DNA of 64,000 nucleotides from Rodentibacter genomosp. 2 (GCA_001999425.1 MLHP01000007.1:22180-86179), one strand, 5' to 3'. Positions 41,205 through 52,076 are shown, numbered from the stretch's first letter. Translations and numbers: made by a program. The notes: generated from the sequence alone by a model not told the origin.

Positions 41205-41997
41205 ACTTTTACAAATATTGAAAAGTGCGGTTATTTTTATCTTCGTTTTTTGGGGCACTTTTGCAGCTGCCGCACAGTTTCCGCCTACGCCAAATCCTTT
41301 CCATTATGTGAATGATTACACGAATACGCTTTCCCCGCAGCAACGGCAAATTCTTGAAAATAAACTGATAGCTTATAGTAATGCGACCAGCTCACAAATT
41401 GCTGTTGTGCTTGTTCCGACTACCGGTGAATATGAAATTGCGGATTATACTTTTACTTTAGGTGATAAATGGGGAATTGGGCGTAAGCAACTGAACAATG
41501 GTGTCTTGATGCTGATTGCCAAAAATGATCGTAAGGTGTTTATTGCGACTGGGCAGGGATTAGAAGGCGCATTACCCGATGCATTTTTATCACAAGTGAT
41601 TCGCAATGCTATCTTACCTCAATTTAAGCGAGGTCAGTATGCACAAGGTATTAACGATGGTCTGAATGATATTATTGCTGCAAGCCAAGGAGAATATGGT
41701 GCTTATCAGATGGAAGAGAGTGAGTTTGATAAATTCATTCCTTTTATTATGGTGTTAGTATTTATTGCTTTTGTGGTGTTTGGCGAATATCAATATCATA
41801 AAGATGAAATTTATATCAGCCCAAATCAGCGTGATCAATTGAATCGAATTGTGCGGCAATCAACATTGTCCCGTCGTCGTAGAGGGGGCTCCGGTTTTGG
41901 CGGAGGATTTGGAGGCGGATTCGGCGGTGGCGGCTCATCGGGGGGCGGTTTTGGCGGAGGAGGATTTGGTGGCGGTGGTGCCGGCGGAAGTTGGTAA
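41197..41997 (+). CDS. TPM-domain membrane protein with glycine-rich tail (YgcG-like)
   Basis: This 266-residue protein has an N-terminal signal or anchor segment, a periplasmic TPM domain (about residues 30-175, with YVNDYTNTLSPQQRQ and NNGVLMLIAKNDRKVFIATG), one transmembrane segment (FIPFIMVLVFIAFVVF, near residue 185) and a C-terminal tail of about 38 residues of Gly, Ser and Phe. This is the layout of YgcG-like proteins, in some species linked to photosystem or membrane-protein repair. An uptake signal lies in the first codons (41223). The low-complexity tail is encoded by GGCGG-rich DNA. Confidence 0.88.
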   Translation: MTKLLQILKSAVIFIFVFWGTFAAAAQFPPTPNPFHYVNDYTNTLSPQQRQILENKLIAYSNATSSQIAVVLVPTTGEYEIADYTFTLGDKWGIGRKQLNNGVLMLIAKNDRKVFIATGQGLEGALPDAFLSQVIRNAILPQFKRGQYAQGINDGLNDIIAASQGEYGAYQMEESEFDKFIPFIMVLVFIAFVVFGEYQYHKDEIYISPNQRDQLNRIVRQSTLSRRRRGGSGFGGGFGGGFGGGGSSGGGFGGGGFGGGGAGGSW

Positions 41998-42081
41998 ACC
42001 TGACATAATCACTCAAGTTCTAATTTGTGATACCTCTAACTTATGTTAGAATGCTCGCCTACATTTTTTATGGGGAACATT

Positions 42082-42411
42082 ATGGAAACGTTAGACAAAA
42101 TCAAAAAACAAATCAGCGAAAACCCGATTTTAATTTATATGAAAGGTTCACCGAAATTGCCTTCTTGTGGTTTTTCTGCTCGTGCAGCAGAGGCATTAAT
42201 GAACTGCAAAGTGCCCTTTGGTTATGTGGACATTCTTCAACATCCGGATATTCGTGCTGAATTACCCGCTTACGCAAATTGGCCAACTTTCCCACAATTA
42301 TGGGTTGAAGGAGAGTTAATTGGAGGGTGCGATATCATGTTAGAAATGTATCAAAGCGGTGAGTTACAAACTTTATTAAGTGAAGTGGCAGCAAAACACC
42401 AAGAAGCATAA
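42082..42411 (+). CDS. grxD: Monothiol glutaredoxin (Grx4 type)
   Basis: This small protein carries or transfers [2Fe-2S] clusters. The 109 residues carry the monothiol CGFS motif (Cys29, in LPSCGFSAR) and WPTFPQLWVEGELIGGCD. A longer frame adds 13 residues upstream, but the ATG at 42082 follows GGGGAA and matches the family start. A terminator follows. Confidence 0.95.
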   Translation: METLDKIKKQISENPILIYMKGSPKLPSCGFSARAAEALMNCKVPFGYVDILQHPDIRAELPAYANWPTFPQLWVEGELIGGCDIMLEMYQSGELQTLLSEVAAKHQEA

Positions 42412-42423
42412 TCTTCCATCCTT

Positions 42424-42449
42424 AAAACCCGTTTATTGCGGGTTTTATT
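42424..42449 (+). terminator. Terminator of grxD
   Basis: The stem AAAACCCG / CGGGTTTT with a 7-nt loop is followed by ATTTTG. Confidence 0.8.
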
Positions 42450-42530
42450 TTGTCTAAATTTTGTGATCAAACTAACAGTTTTGTTTTAAGGTGCTTGTAT
42501 ATTTTAAAAAGTTTATATAGACTTTTAGTC

Positions 42531-42609
42531 CTTAGTCGGGGTGCTAACATTGTTTGGCTGAGAGATACCCGTGAACCTGAAACAGATAATGCTGGCGTAG
42601 GAAACTAAC
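42531..42609 (+). promoter_or_regulatory. TPP riboswitch (THI element) before thiB
   Basis: The conserved thi-box landmarks are all present: GGGGTGC, GGCTGAGAGATACCC, GAACCTGA, then AATGCTGGCGTAGGAAACTAA. The closing helix P1 pairs TTAGT (42532-42536) with ACTAA (42604-42608). No clear terminator follows it, so control may act on translation of thiB (AAGGA at 42647). Confidence 0.95.
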
Positions 42610-42658
42610 TCTTTTCATTAGGCTGTTTCTTCATTTCTATTTTTATAAGGACAGTACA

Positions 42659-43657
42659 ATGAAGAAAATAATCCTCATTTCAACCGCACTTTTTGCTGCT
42701 TTTGCATTTGCTCAAACTGCTGCACAACCACTCACTGTTTATACTTACGATTCTTTTAGTGCCGATTGGAGTGCCGGGCCGAAAGTCAAAACCGGCTTTG
42801 AAAAACAATTTCCACAGTGTCAGTTAAATTATGTTGCTTTTGATAATAATGGTACTTTGTTTAACCGTGTACGTTTAGAAGGAAAAAAAATTAAAGCGGA
42901 TGTGGTATTAGGTTTAGATAATCATCAAATTGATGAAGCCAAAAAATTAGCAATGTTCGAACCTAACCAAGTGGATCTTGGTAAATTGGCATTACCGCTA
43001 AAATGGGATGATCACACATTTTTGCCTTTTGATTTTGCAAAATATGCCTTTATTTACGATAAAAATAAATTAACTCACCCACCAACAAGTTTGAAGGAAT
43101 TGATTGCTCGTAAAGATCTAAAAGTGCTATATCAAGATCCGCGTACCAGTAGTATCGGGCGCGGTTTATTACTTTGGGTAAATGCCCTTTATCCGCAGTC
43201 GGAAGCACAAAATGTCTGGAAAACTTTGTCAGAACACACTGTAACGATTACAAAAGGTTGGACAGAAGCCTACGGTGCATTCTTAAAGGGGGAAGGGGAT
43301 CTCGTGTTAAGCACAAACACTTCGCCAATTTACCATATTCTTTCTGAGCAAAAAGATAATTACATGGCTACGGAATTTAGTGAAGGCAGCGTATTACAAG
43401 TGGAAGTTGTTGCTAAAGTGGCGAACCGTAATAACGCTTGTGCGGATCACTTTCTTGATTATTTGATTTCACCGGAAGCACAAGCCGATATTGCGAAAAA
43501 TAATGTGATGTTACCGGTCATTGATATCCCTATCGAAAGTCATATTGATGCGCTAAAAAAACATACTCAAAATACGCCGGTACTGGATACGTCAAAAGTC
43601 ACGGGAGAACAATTAAAAACTTGGATTAATCAGTGGCAAAAAGCACTTTCTAAATAG
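42659..43657 (+). CDS. thiB: Thiamine-binding periplasmic protein
   Basis: This is the solute-binding protein of the thiamine/TPP ABC importer. It has a signal peptide (MKKIILISTALFAAFAFAQTA), then a ligand-binding domain with LTVYTYDSFSADW and PFDFAKYAFIYD. The 332 residues match TbpA. The TPP riboswitch just upstream makes the assignment firm. Confidence 0.95.
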   Translation: MKKIILISTALFAAFAFAQTAAQPLTVYTYDSFSADWSAGPKVKTGFEKQFPQCQLNYVAFDNNGTLFNRVRLEGKKIKADVVLGLDNHQIDEAKKLAMFEPNQVDLGKLALPLKWDDHTFLPFDFAKYAFIYDKNKLTHPPTSLKELIARKDLKVLYQDPRTSSIGRGLLLWVNALYPQSEAQNVWKTLSEHTVTITKGWTEAYGAFLKGEGDLVLSTNTSPIYHILSEQKDNYMATEFSEGSVLQVEVVAKVANRNNACADHFLDYLISPEAQADIAKNNVMLPVIDIPIESHIDALKKHTQNTPVLDTSKVTGEQLKTWINQWQKALSK

Positions 43658-43663
43658 TTTCTA

Positions 43664-45271
43664 ATGATATCGTTGTTTTCTCATCCGCATTTCCGTCCTC
43701 GTCATTATATTGGCGGAAGTGCGGTTATTTTTTTCATTGTTTTGCTTTATAGCACATCGCTTTCTGCGGTATTTTCCGTCGGTGGAAATTATTCTTGGGA
43801 GGCGTTTAAGCAGGATGATTACTTACATCAAGTGATCTTTTTTAGTTTCGGGCAAGCCTTTTTATCGGCGTTGCTTTCTGTGCTGATCGGGGCATTATTT
43901 GGACGTGCGTTTTTTTATCAACCTTTCCCGGGAAAACATCTTATCCAACGTTTACTTTCCCTTACTTTTGTGTTGCCGGCACTTTTAGCGATCTTTGGTT
44001 TACTCGAGATTTATGGCACAGAGGGTTGGTTAAGCCGGCTAATGCAGTGGCTGGGGATTAACTGGAAACCGACAATTTATGGGTTGAACGGTATATTAAT
44101 TGCGCACCTCTTTTTTAATATTCCCCTTGCAGCGAGAGTCACACAGCAAGCCTTGCAAGCTATTCCCTCAGAACAACATCAGTTAGCCGCACAATTAAAT
44201 ATTCAAGGTTGGCAATTTTTTCGTTTAATTGAAATACCTTATCTTAAAAACCAGCTTTTACCGACTTTTGTGCTTATTTTTATGCTGTGTTTTACCAGTT
44301 TCACCATAGTTCTTTCTCTTGGTGGCGGGCCACAAAATAGCACCTTGGAAGTTGCCATTTATCAAGCGATTTTTTTTGAATTTGATTTTCCTAAAGCGGC
44401 TTTATTCGCCTTAATTCAATTTGTTTTTTGCGTTGTATTATTTGGGGTATCCCAAATTTTTGCTAAGCAGCCGGAAACCAACCTTTCCCAACGCTATATT
44501 TGGTTAAGACTATCATCAGGTGCGGTTAAAATTTTTAATATTTTTGTTTTGTTTAGCGTATGTTTATTTCTTTTCATACCATTGCTGAGTATTGTTGTAG
44601 AAGGTCTGAGCGCACCGGAATGGTTTAGTTTTTGGCAGGATCCTCGATTATGGAAAGCGTTAATCTATTCCCTTTCGATGGCTCCCGCTTCAGGTATATT
44701 AGCGGTTGTATTTTCTGTTTTATTACTTTTGCTTTCCCGACAGTTACAATGGCTTCATTTTCCTGTGCTTGCAACCCTCATTCAAACCGGTGGTATGATG
44801 ATTTTAGCCGTACCGACGTTAATTCTCTCGGTAGGGCTATTTTTACTTTTACAGGAAATGGATTTTAGCAATATTCATTTATTTTTAATTGTTGTGCTGT
44901 GTAATGCGTTGGCGGCAATGCCTTTTGTCATTCGAATTTTAAACACACCGATGATGCAAGCTACGCAGTATTACGAAAAATTGTGTTTATCGCTAAATCT
45001 TAAAGGGTGGCAACGCTTCAAATTAATTGAATATCCCTTATTAAAAACACCGCTAAAATATACCTTTGCTTTGGCGACAACACTCTCTTTAGGGGATTTT
45101 ACGGCAATTGCCTTATTTGGTAGTCCGGATTTTACTTCTTTACCGCACTTGCTTTATCAGCAAATCGGACAATATCGGAGTCAAGAAGCGGCGATTACGG
45201 CATTGATTTTGCTCAGCTTATGTCTTGGATTATTTATGTTTATTGAACACAATAGGGAAAACCATGATTAA
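43664..45271 (+). CDS. thiP: Thiamine ABC transporter permease
   Basis: This inner-membrane permease of 535 residues contains two permease halves with about 12 hydrophobic segments; each has an EAA-like loop (for example [17 protein letters not shown] and [16 protein letters not shown]). It starts 6 bp after thiB and overlaps thiQ by 8 bp. An uptake signal lies in its 5' end (43717). Confidence 0.94.
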   Translation: MISLFSHPHFRPRHYIGGSAVIFFIVLLYSTSLSAVFSVGGNYSWEAFKQDDYLHQVIFFSFGQAFLSALLSVLIGALFGRAFFYQPFPGKHLIQRLLSLTFVLPALLAIFGLLEIYGTEGWLSRLMQWLGINWKPTIYGLNGILIAHLFFNIPLAARVTQQALQAIPSEQHQLAAQLNIQGWQFFRLIEIPYLKNQLLPTFVLIFMLCFTSFTIVLSLGGGPQNSTLEVAIYQAIFFEFDFPKAALFALIQFVFCVVLFGVSQIFAKQPETNLSQRYIWLRLSSGAVKIFNIFVLFSVCLFLFIPLLSIVVEGLSAPEWFSFWQDPRLWKALIYSLSMAPASGILAVVFSVLLLLLSRQLQWLHFPVLATLIQTGGMMILAVPTLILSVGLFLLLQEMDFSNIHLFLIVVLCNALAAMPFVIRILNTPMMQATQYYEKLCLSLNLKGWQRFKLIEYPLLKTPLKYTFALATTLSLGDFTAIALFGSPDFTSLPHLLYQQIGQYRSQEAAITALILLSLCLGLFMFIEHNRENHD

Positions 45272-45893
45272 ATTAAAACAAGTGAAATTTAATTATCAAT
45301 CCATGCCGATGATGTTTGATTTACAGATTGGTGAGCAAGAAAAAGTAGCGATTATCGGTGAGAGTGGTGCGGGGAAAAGCACTTTATTAAATCTGATCGC
45401 CGGTTTTGATTATGCCAATGCGGGGAAAATTTGGCTTAACGGTGAAAATCATACGAGAAGTGCCCCTTATGAACGTCCGGTTTCCATGTTATTTCAAGAA
45501 AATAATTTGTTCACCCACTTAACCGTGGCGGAAAATATCGCATTAGGCTTAAAACCGAATTTGTCCCTTTCAAAGGAAGAGGAAATGCGAATTGAACAAG
45601 TCGCAAGAGCGGTCAATTTACAGGATTTTTTAATGAGAAAATCGACCGCACTTTCCGGTGGACAAAAACAACGTGTTGCATTGGCACGTTGTCTGTTACG
45701 TGATAAACCCATTTTATTATTGGATGAACCTTTCTCCGCACTTGATCCGCAATTACGTATGGAAATGTTAAAGTTGCTCGACCAGTTATGTGATGAAAAA
45801 ATGCTAACCTTACTGCTTGTTACCCATCAGCCTAAGGAATTAGAAGGGCATATTGATCGTATTATTCATATTCATCAAGGACAAAATTTATAG
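45264..45893 (+). CDS. thiQ: Thiamine ABC transporter ATP-binding protein
   Basis: This ATPase powers ThiBP. The 209 residues contain Walker [10 protein letters not shown], the signature LSGGQKQR and Walker [13 protein letters not shown], in a domain of minimal length. The frame opens 13 codons earlier, but the ATG at 45264 is preceded by AGGGAAA and matches family length. It overlaps thiP by 8 bp and is followed 10 bp later by bioB. Confidence 0.94.
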   Translation: MIKLKQVKFNYQSMPMMFDLQIGEQEKVAIIGESGAGKSTLLNLIAGFDYANAGKIWLNGENHTRSAPYERPVSMLFQENNLFTHLTVAENIALGLKPNLSLSKEEEMRIEQVARAVNLQDFLMRKSTALSGGQKQRVALARCLLRDKPILLLDEPFSALDPQLRMEMLKLLDQLCDEKMLTLLLVTHQPKELEGHIDRIIHIHQGQNL

Positions 45894-45903
45894 GAAAAAA
45901 AGT

Positions 45904-46917
45904 ATGTCAACCGTACAATCTGTTCAATTAACCGAAATAACTCCTCATCCCTCTGTGGAGTATTGGTCTGTTTGTAAAGTAGAAGCGTTGTATGAAACGC
46001 CTTTTTTGGAGTTGGTTTATCGTGCTGCACAAGTACATCGCGAATATTTCAATCCGCAGGCAATTCAACTTTCAACATTAATGTCAATTAAAACCGGCGG
46101 TTGTCCGGAAGATTGTGGTTACTGCCCGCAATCGGCACGTTATCAAACCGGTGTGCAAAATCAGCAATTATTGGATGTGGACGAAATTATTGCTAAAGCC
46201 AAAATTGCCAAGTCTCGCGGTGCGGGGCGATTTTGTATGGGAGCGGCGTGGCGCGGCCCGAAACCCAAAGATATGGGGAAAGTAACGCAAATTATTAAGG
46301 CTGTGAAAGAGCTCGGCTTGGAAACTTGTGGTACGTTTGGATTATTACAAGACGGAATGGCTGAAGAATTGAAAGAGGCGGGATTGGATTATTATAACCA
46401 TAATCTCGATACCGCACCGGAACATTATCATGAAGTTATCGGCACGCGTCGCTTTGATGACCGCTTAAGTACCTTAGGTAAAGTGCGTAAGGCGGGGTTA
46501 AAAGTATGTTGCGGCGGTATCGTAGGGATGAATGAGACCCGTAAAGAACGTGCCGGTTTAATTGCCAGCCTTGCAAATTTAGATCCTCAACCTGAATCTG
46601 TTCCCATTAATCAGCTGGTTAAAGTAGAGGGAACCCCCTTGGTTGAGGCGGAAGATTTAGACTGGACAGAATTTGTTCGCACTATTGCCGTTGCTCGGAT
46701 TACGATGCCAAAAAGTTATGTACGTTTGTCGGCAGGACGCCAAGGGATGACAGAAGAAATGCAGGCTATGTGTTTTATGGCAGGCGCCAATTCTATTTTC
46801 TATGGTGATAAATTACTTGTTACCGGTAATCCTGAAGAAGATGGCGATCAATTACTGATGGCAAAACTCGATCTGGAACCCGAAACAGAAGAAAATCGAA
46901 AAATACTTGAACGATAG
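45904..46917 (+). CDS. bioB: Biotin synthase
   Basis: This radical-SAM enzyme inserts sulfur into dethiobiotin. The 337 residues have the cluster motif CX3CX2C (Cys67, Cys71, Cys74; [12 protein letters not shown]) and conserved [12 protein letters not shown] and [12 protein letters not shown]. The start at 45904 (after AGGAAAAA) is preferred over one 17 codons upstream. It lies 10 bp after thiQ, so it is probably transcribed from the thiamine-regulated promoter. No other bio genes are in the window. Confidence 0.95.
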   Translation: MSTVQSVQLTEITPHPSVEYWSVCKVEALYETPFLELVYRAAQVHREYFNPQAIQLSTLMSIKTGGCPEDCGYCPQSARYQTGVQNQQLLDVDEIIAKAKIAKSRGAGRFCMGAAWRGPKPKDMGKVTQIIKAVKELGLETCGTFGLLQDGMAEELKEAGLDYYNHNLDTAPEHYHEVIGTRRFDDRLSTLGKVRKAGLKVCCGGIVGMNETRKERAGLIASLANLDPQPESVPINQLVKVEGTPLVEAEDLDWTEFVRTIAVARITMPKSYVRLSAGRQGMTEEMQAMCFMAGANSIFYGDKLLVTGNPEEDGDQLLMAKLDLEPETEENRKILER

Positions 46918-46930
46918 TGTCAAGGGTATA

Positions 46931-46960
46931 AAAAGTGCGGTTAATTTTAACCGCACTTTT
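46931..46960. terminator. Uptake-signal terminator between bioB and putP
   Basis: AAAAGTGCGGTTAA / TTAACCGCACTTTT (uptake signals at 46933 and 46950), 14-bp arms 2 nt apart, lies between convergent genes; the pairs near the centre are expected to open to form a loop. Confidence 0.85.
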
Positions 46961-46965
46961 TAATT

Positions 46966-48459
46966 TTAATTATTTTTTGATTCAAACTCTGCTAATGCTT
47001 CGTCAAACTGTTCTGCAACAAGAGGATGTACAGGGGCAAATACAGAAGATGTGAGCGTAATAAATGAACAAACTAAGAAGCCGGGGATAATTTCGTAAAG
47101 TTGAGATAAATCGTTCCAGCCTAAGAATTTCATTAATGGACTCCAACCGACTACGGTTACAGCACCCGATAACATCCCCCATAATGCTGCTTTGGAACTA
47201 ATATTACGGTTAAAGAGTGAGAGAATGACCACAGGTCCGAATGCTGCTCCGAAGCCTGCCCAAGCATAAGATACCAAGCCCATTACTTTAGAGTTCGGAT
47301 CTTGGGCGATGACAATGGCCACAACGGAAATGGCTAATACCATTATGCGACCAACCCATACTAATTCTTGGCTTGACGCATTTTTACGGAAGAAACCTTT
47401 ATAGAAATCTTCAGTAATCGCAGCCGAGCACATTAATAATTGAGCGGATAGCGTACTCATGACGGCGGCTAAAATTGCTGATAAAACAATGCCGACAATC
47501 CACGGATTAAACATCACTTTTGAAAGTTCAATAAAAATAGATTCTGCGTTTTCGAGCGGAATATTTTGGTGAGTGAAATAAGCCAAACCAAAGTAACCCA
47601 CCGATACGGCTCCCCCTAGACAGAGGAACATCCACACAATACCAATTGTTCGCGCTTTATTAAGTGCTGACACCGAATCTGCTGCCATAAAGCGAGCCAA
47701 GATATGCGGTTGTCCGAAATAGCCTAAACCCCAAGCAAGAGCGGAAATGACGCCAATTCCCGATACATTATGTAACCAGTTACTATATGGAATATTGGTT
47801 ACGGCGGACTTGGCGGCTAACGCAGCGTTGATCTCTTCCCATCCGATATTCACGAATGCCATTACCGGTGCAAGAATGAGTGCAAAAATCATTAAAGAGG
47901 CTTGAATAGTATCACTCCAAGAGACTGCCAAATAACCGCCGATAAAGGTATAAGCGATAGTGGCAATCGCACCCAACCAAAGCGCGGTATAATAATCCAA
48001 TCCAAGTAAACTTTGGAATAATTTTGCCCCAGCGACCACACCAGAAGCACAGTAAATAGTGAAGAAAAATAAAATAATGGAGGAAGAAATAATTTTTAAC
48101 GCTTTTTTCTGACGCGGGAATCGTTGGGCGAAGAATTCAGGTAAAGTGAGAGCGTTGTTATATTTTTCAGTAAAAATACGTAAACGTCCGGCGACAATTT
48201 TATAGTTCAGAAAAGCACCGATAGTGAGTCCGACAGCAATCCATGCTTCGGATAAGCCGGAGAGGTAAATTGCACCGGGTAAGCCCATTAAGAGCCAGCC
48301 TGACATATCGGAAGCGCCGGCGGACATCGCCGTTACAAAGCTGCCCATTTTTCGCCCACCGAGAATATAATCGTCAAAGTTATGAGTTGAACGGTAGGCA
48401 TACAACCCAATGCCTAAAATTACCAATAAATACAAGCCAAATGTAATGTAAATCTGCAT
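46966..48459 (-). CDS. putP: Sodium/proline symporter
   Basis: This inner-membrane importer of the SSS family has 497 residues and about 13 hydrophobic segments. Signatures include DYILGGRKMGSFVTAMSAGASDMSGWLLMG (here abbreviated to its start GGRKMGSF and the sodium-binding ASDMSGWL) and the later AILAAVMSTLSAQLL. It follows putA on the same strand and would supply proline to it. Confidence 0.94.
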   Translation of the reverse strand: MQIYITFGLYLLVILGIGLYAYRSTHNFDDYILGGRKMGSFVTAMSAGASDMSGWLLMGLPGAIYLSGLSEAWIAVGLTIGAFLNYKIVAGRLRIFTEKYNNALTLPEFFAQRFPRQKKALKIISSSIILFFFTIYCASGVVAGAKLFQSLLGLDYYTALWLGAIATIAYTFIGGYLAVSWSDTIQASLMIFALILAPVMAFVNIGWEEINAALAAKSAVTNIPYSNWLHNVSGIGVISALAWGLGYFGQPHILARFMAADSVSALNKARTIGIVWMFLCLGGAVSVGYFGLAYFTHQNIPLENAESIFIELSKVMFNPWIVGIVLSAILAAVMSTLSAQLLMCSAAITEDFYKGFFRKNASSQELVWVGRIMVLAISVVAIVIAQDPNSKVMGLVSYAWAGFGAAFGPVVILSLFNRNISSKAALWGMLSGAVTVVGWSPLMKFLGWNDLSQLYEIIPGFLVCSFITLTSSVFAPVHPLVAEQFDEALAEFESKNN

Positions 48460-48623
48460 AGCTTCACTCCTGTTATTAAGTTCCTGTCTTTGTAGGGGAT
48501 TTATTCAGCCATCTAAATAACGGCTTATTGTGGCTGAATAAATTCAATTTTACAAAGGGCGATATTCTCGCTTGTTAATCATAAAAAGAAAACAAAGATC
48601 GTCATTTTTTATAGACTTTTAAA

Positions 48624-51600
48624 TCAACGTTCTTCCGCTGCCATTAATGATGTGTTTCCTCCGGCAGCAGTTGTGTTATAGCTACGAGAGAATTCATCAT
48701 ATAAAGGTAATAAATCTTGTGTTGTACTCCAGTCGAAACATTTAAAGATAGCTTTACTGTTTTCTGCTAACCATAGGCGACGTTGTGTATCAAGTGCGGT
48801 CAAATACACGCCTTTTTGACAGTGTCCGAGTTTGGTATCGACCCGAATACCCGTTTGGCGATTTTGGGCAAGCGGATGACTAGGTTCAACCAAAACAGTG
48901 AAACCTGCCGATAATAGTTTTTCTGCTGCAGATTGAGAAGCCAATAAATCGCCATTAAGGATTGCGACCTCGCAAGGTAAATAGGCAAGGCTGTTATGTT
49001 CGCCGGTAATACTTTCCAATACCGGTTTAGATTGCGGAAGGCTGTTTTTATCACCAAATTGGCTGTAATAATTTGGTGTACGGGTTAAGCGTTGGAGATA
49101 AAATTCTCCGCCTGCTTTAGGTCCCGTACCGGATAAACCATGTCCTCCGAATGGTTGTACTCCCACGACCGCACCTACAATATTTCGGTTGATATAGAAA
49201 TTACCGCAATTAAGGTGTTTTTCTACTAAGCTCATTTGTTTACGAATTCGACTGTGGCAACCTCCGGTTAGGGCATAACCTTTTTCATTGACTTTGTCGA
49301 GTACGTTGATGAGATCCTCCTTACGATAGCGAATAATATGAAGAATAGGGCCGAATACTTCTCTTTGTAGCTGATCGAGATTATCCAACAGATAAACGGA
49401 CGGAGCGATAAAATGCCCGTCTTCCGGCACAGCTAGTTCCGTATAGGTAACAGCCATTTTACGCATATTGGCTTGATGGTTGAGCAAGTTTTGTTTTGCT
49501 TCTTCGTCAATAACCGGGCCAATATCGGTTTCAAGTAAACGCGGATCACCTAGGCTTAATTCTTTCATTGCCTCGCTAATCATTCGATAGTATTGATCGG
49601 CGATTTCTTCTTGCAGTAATAGAATACGGAGAGCAGAGCAGCGTTGACCTGCTGAATCAAAAGCGGAGCTTAATACATCTGCAACCACTTGTTCCGGTAA
49701 GGCGGAGCTATCGACTACCAGTACGTTTTGTCCACCTGTTTCTGCAATCAAAATAGGATCATTGTCTGCAACAGCTAAACGTTTTTCGATAAGTTTTGCC
49801 ACTTCGGTTGAGCCAGTGAATACGACAGCATCGAATGGTTGTTGAACAAGTGCAGAACCGAGATCTCCCGCCCCTAGCACTAATTGTAAGGTTTCTATCG
49901 GAATACCGGCTTGGTGAAGTAATTTTACTGCTGCATAAGCAATGAGTGAGGTTTGTTCTGCAGGTTTGGCTATCACTGCATTACCGGCAGCGAGGGAAGC
50001 GGCAATTTGACCGGTAAAGATTGCCAGTGGGAAATTCCAAGGGGAAATACAAAGTACTTTGCCACGGGCTTCACCAAGTTTATTGATAGCCGCTAGACTT
50101 TCAAGTTGATTTGCATAATAGCGGAGAAAATCAACCGCCTCGCGAAGTTCGGCAATAGCATTCGGTAACGTTTTACCGGCTTCAAGCATTGCTAATTTCA
50201 TCAATAAACCGTGATTTTCTTCATAGAGATCAGCCGCTTTGCGTAAAATATTGGCTTTTTCGACCGCACTTTTCATATTCCAGTTTTGATTGTTGGCGGC
50301 TGAAAATACCGCTTGCGCTTGATCGATTTCTAAGAAACGTATTTCACCGACAGTTTCTGTTAGTTTTGCAGGATTTTTCACATACTGTACGGCTTGTTGG
50401 CTTGGGGCGTCCAGTAGGATAAGAGATTCCGCATTTCCAATTTGAGCATTATTCAAGGCTTGTTCAAGTTTTTCCAATACCAGCTCGTTGGTTAAATCAA
50501 AGCCGGCGGAATTACGACGATCGTGAAATAATTCAAGGGGTTTACGTACCAGTTTATTGGGTTCGCCATTGGATTTGCTATACAGTTTCCACGGCGGAGT
50601 AACTAACTGAGAAACCGGAATACTCTCGTCCACTAATTGATGAACAAAGGACGAATTTGCACCATTTTCAAGCAAACGGCGAACGAGATAAGCAAGCAAG
50701 GTTTCATGAGTCCCTACTGGAGTATAAACACGTACTTGTTGGCTGAAATTTTCATTACCTACGATATTGTCGTAAAGGCTTTCCCCCATACCGTACAAGC
50801 ATTGAAACTCAAATCTTTTTCCTTGTCCGAGTTCATAAATAGTACACATTGTCAGAATATTGTGGGTAGCAAATTGTGGATAGATAACATCCTGTGCCTC
50901 CAACAATTTTTTAGCGCAAGCAACATAGGCTATATCGGTATGATTTTTACGAGTGAAAAGCGGGAAATCGTCTAAACCATCGGTTTGTGCCCATTTGATT
51001 TCACTATCCCAGTAAGCACCTTTTACTAATCGGATCATCAAATAGTGTTGTTTTTCACGGGCAAGATTGATCAAATAATCTAAAACATAAGGACAGCGTT
51101 TAGAGTAGCTTTGTACAACAAAACCAATCCCCTTATAATTTTTGAGTTCCGGTTCATTAAGTAATTTTTCGACTAGATCAAGAGAGAGTTCGAGGCGATT
51201 TGCTTCTTCCGCATCAATGTTCACGCTAATATTGTATTTTTGTGCCAGTAGGAAGAGTTGTTTTACACGAGGATAAAGCTCATTCATTGTGCGATCATAT
51301 TTTGCACGATTATATTTCGGATGAATGGCGGAAAGTTTTACAGAGATACTATTACCGTTGTAAATATTTCGATCAACGGCATTTTTACCAACTTCTTCAA
51401 TGGCATGTAAATAATCATTGAAGTAACGATCTGCATCGCTTGCGGTCATTGCCGCTTCACCCAGCATATCGAATGAGAAAGTAAATCCTTTTTTGTAGCG
51501 GGGTTGGATGTGTTTTAGCGCTTCATGTATATTTATGCCTGCGACAAATTGCTTCCCTATAATCTGCATGGATTTCACCATAACCTGACGCATGACAGGC

Positions 51601-52076
51601 GCTGCGAAACGGGAAAAGATATTTTTTAAATTATTGGTGAGTTGAGCGTCTGTGAGATTTTCGCTGATTTTTCTACCGAACATCAAACCATAACTGGCGG
51701 CATTAATGAAAAACGATTTTGAGTTGCCTAGATGGGATTGCCAGTTACCGTCTTGCAATTTTTCGTAGATGAGATCATCACGGGTTTTGTCATCGGGAAT
51801 ACGCAATAAGGCTTCAGCTAAACACATCAATGCCACACCTTCTTCAGAACTTAAAGAAAACTCTTCCATTAAGGCATCTGCGCCATACTGTTTCTGTTTA
51901 ATGTGACGTAGTTTATTGATGAGTTTGGTTGCATGATCTGTAATACGTTTTTCTTGTTCTTCGGTAAAATCAAGCGTTGCCATTAGTTGGTCAACTGCGA
52001 TTTTTTCATCAAGACGATAATTTTCAGTAATGATTCGACGTTTGGGAGAATAAGTTTTAGAAAGTGAAATAGACAT
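48624..52076 (-). CDS. putA: Bifunctional proline dehydrogenase / P5C dehydrogenase PutA, without ribbon-helix-helix
   Basis: This enzyme oxidises proline to glutamate. The 1150 residues contain a PRODH barrel (about 100-480; FSLSSEEGVALMCLAEALLR, NIDAEEANRLELSLD), a P5C dehydrogenase domain (about 560-1010) with glutamate in LIAETGGQNV and cysteine in DSAGQRCSAL (near residue 808), and a shortened C-terminal domain ending TAAGGNTSLM. E. coli PutA starts with a ribbon-helix-helix that represses put genes; the first 40 residues here do not resemble it, so autoregulation of that type is unlikely. A perfect CRP site lies about 90-105 bp upstream. Confidence 0.94.
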   Translation of the reverse strand: MSISLSKTYSPKRRIITENYRLDEKIAVDQLMATLDFTEEQEKRITDHATKLINKLRHIKQKQYGADALMEEFSLSSEEGVALMCLAEALLRIPDDKTRDDLIYEKLQDGNWQSHLGNSKSFFINAASYGLMFGRKISENLTDAQLTNNLKNIFSRFAAPVMRQVMVKSMQIIGKQFVAGINIHEALKHIQPRYKKGFTFSFDMLGEAAMTASDADRYFNDYLHAIEEVGKNAVDRNIYNGNSISVKLSAIHPKYNRAKYDRTMNELYPRVKQLFLLAQKYNISVNIDAEEANRLELSLDLVEKLLNEPELKNYKGIGFVVQSYSKRCPYVLDYLINLAREKQHYLMIRLVKGAYWDSEIKWAQTDGLDDFPLFTRKNHTDIAYVACAKKLLEAQDVIYPQFATHNILTMCTIYELGQGKRFEFQCLYGMGESLYDNIVGNENFSQQVRVYTPVGTHETLLAYLVRRLLENGANSSFVHQLVDESIPVSQLVTPPWKLYSKSNGEPNKLVRKPLELFHDRRNSAGFDLTNELVLEKLEQALNNAQIGNAESLILLDAPSQQAVQYVKNPAKLTETVGEIRFLEIDQAQAVFSAANNQNWNMKSAVEKANILRKAADLYEENHGLLMKLAMLEAGKTLPNAIAELREAVDFLRYYANQLESLAAINKLGEARGKVLCISPWNFPLAIFTGQIAASLAAGNAVIAKPAEQTSLIAYAAVKLLHQAGIPIETLQLVLGAGDLGSALVQQPFDAVVFTGSTEVAKLIEKRLAVADNDPILIAETGGQNVLVVDSSALPEQVVADVLSSAFDSAGQRCSALRILLLQEEIADQYYRMISEAMKELSLGDPRLLETDIGPVIDEEAKQNLLNHQANMRKMAVTYTELAVPEDGHFIAPSVYLLDNLDQLQREVFGPILHIIRYRKEDLINVLDKVNEKGYALTGGCHSRIRKQMSLVEKHLNCGNFYINRNIVGAVVGVQPFGGHGLSGTGPKAGGEFYLQRLTRTPNYYSQFGDKNSLPQSKPVLESITGEHNSLAYLPCEVAILNGDLLASQSAAEKLLSAGFTVLVEPSHPLAQNRQTGIRVDTKLGHCQKGVYLTALDTQRRLWLAENSKAIFKCFDWSTTQDLLPLYDEFSRSYNTTAAGGNTSLMAAEER

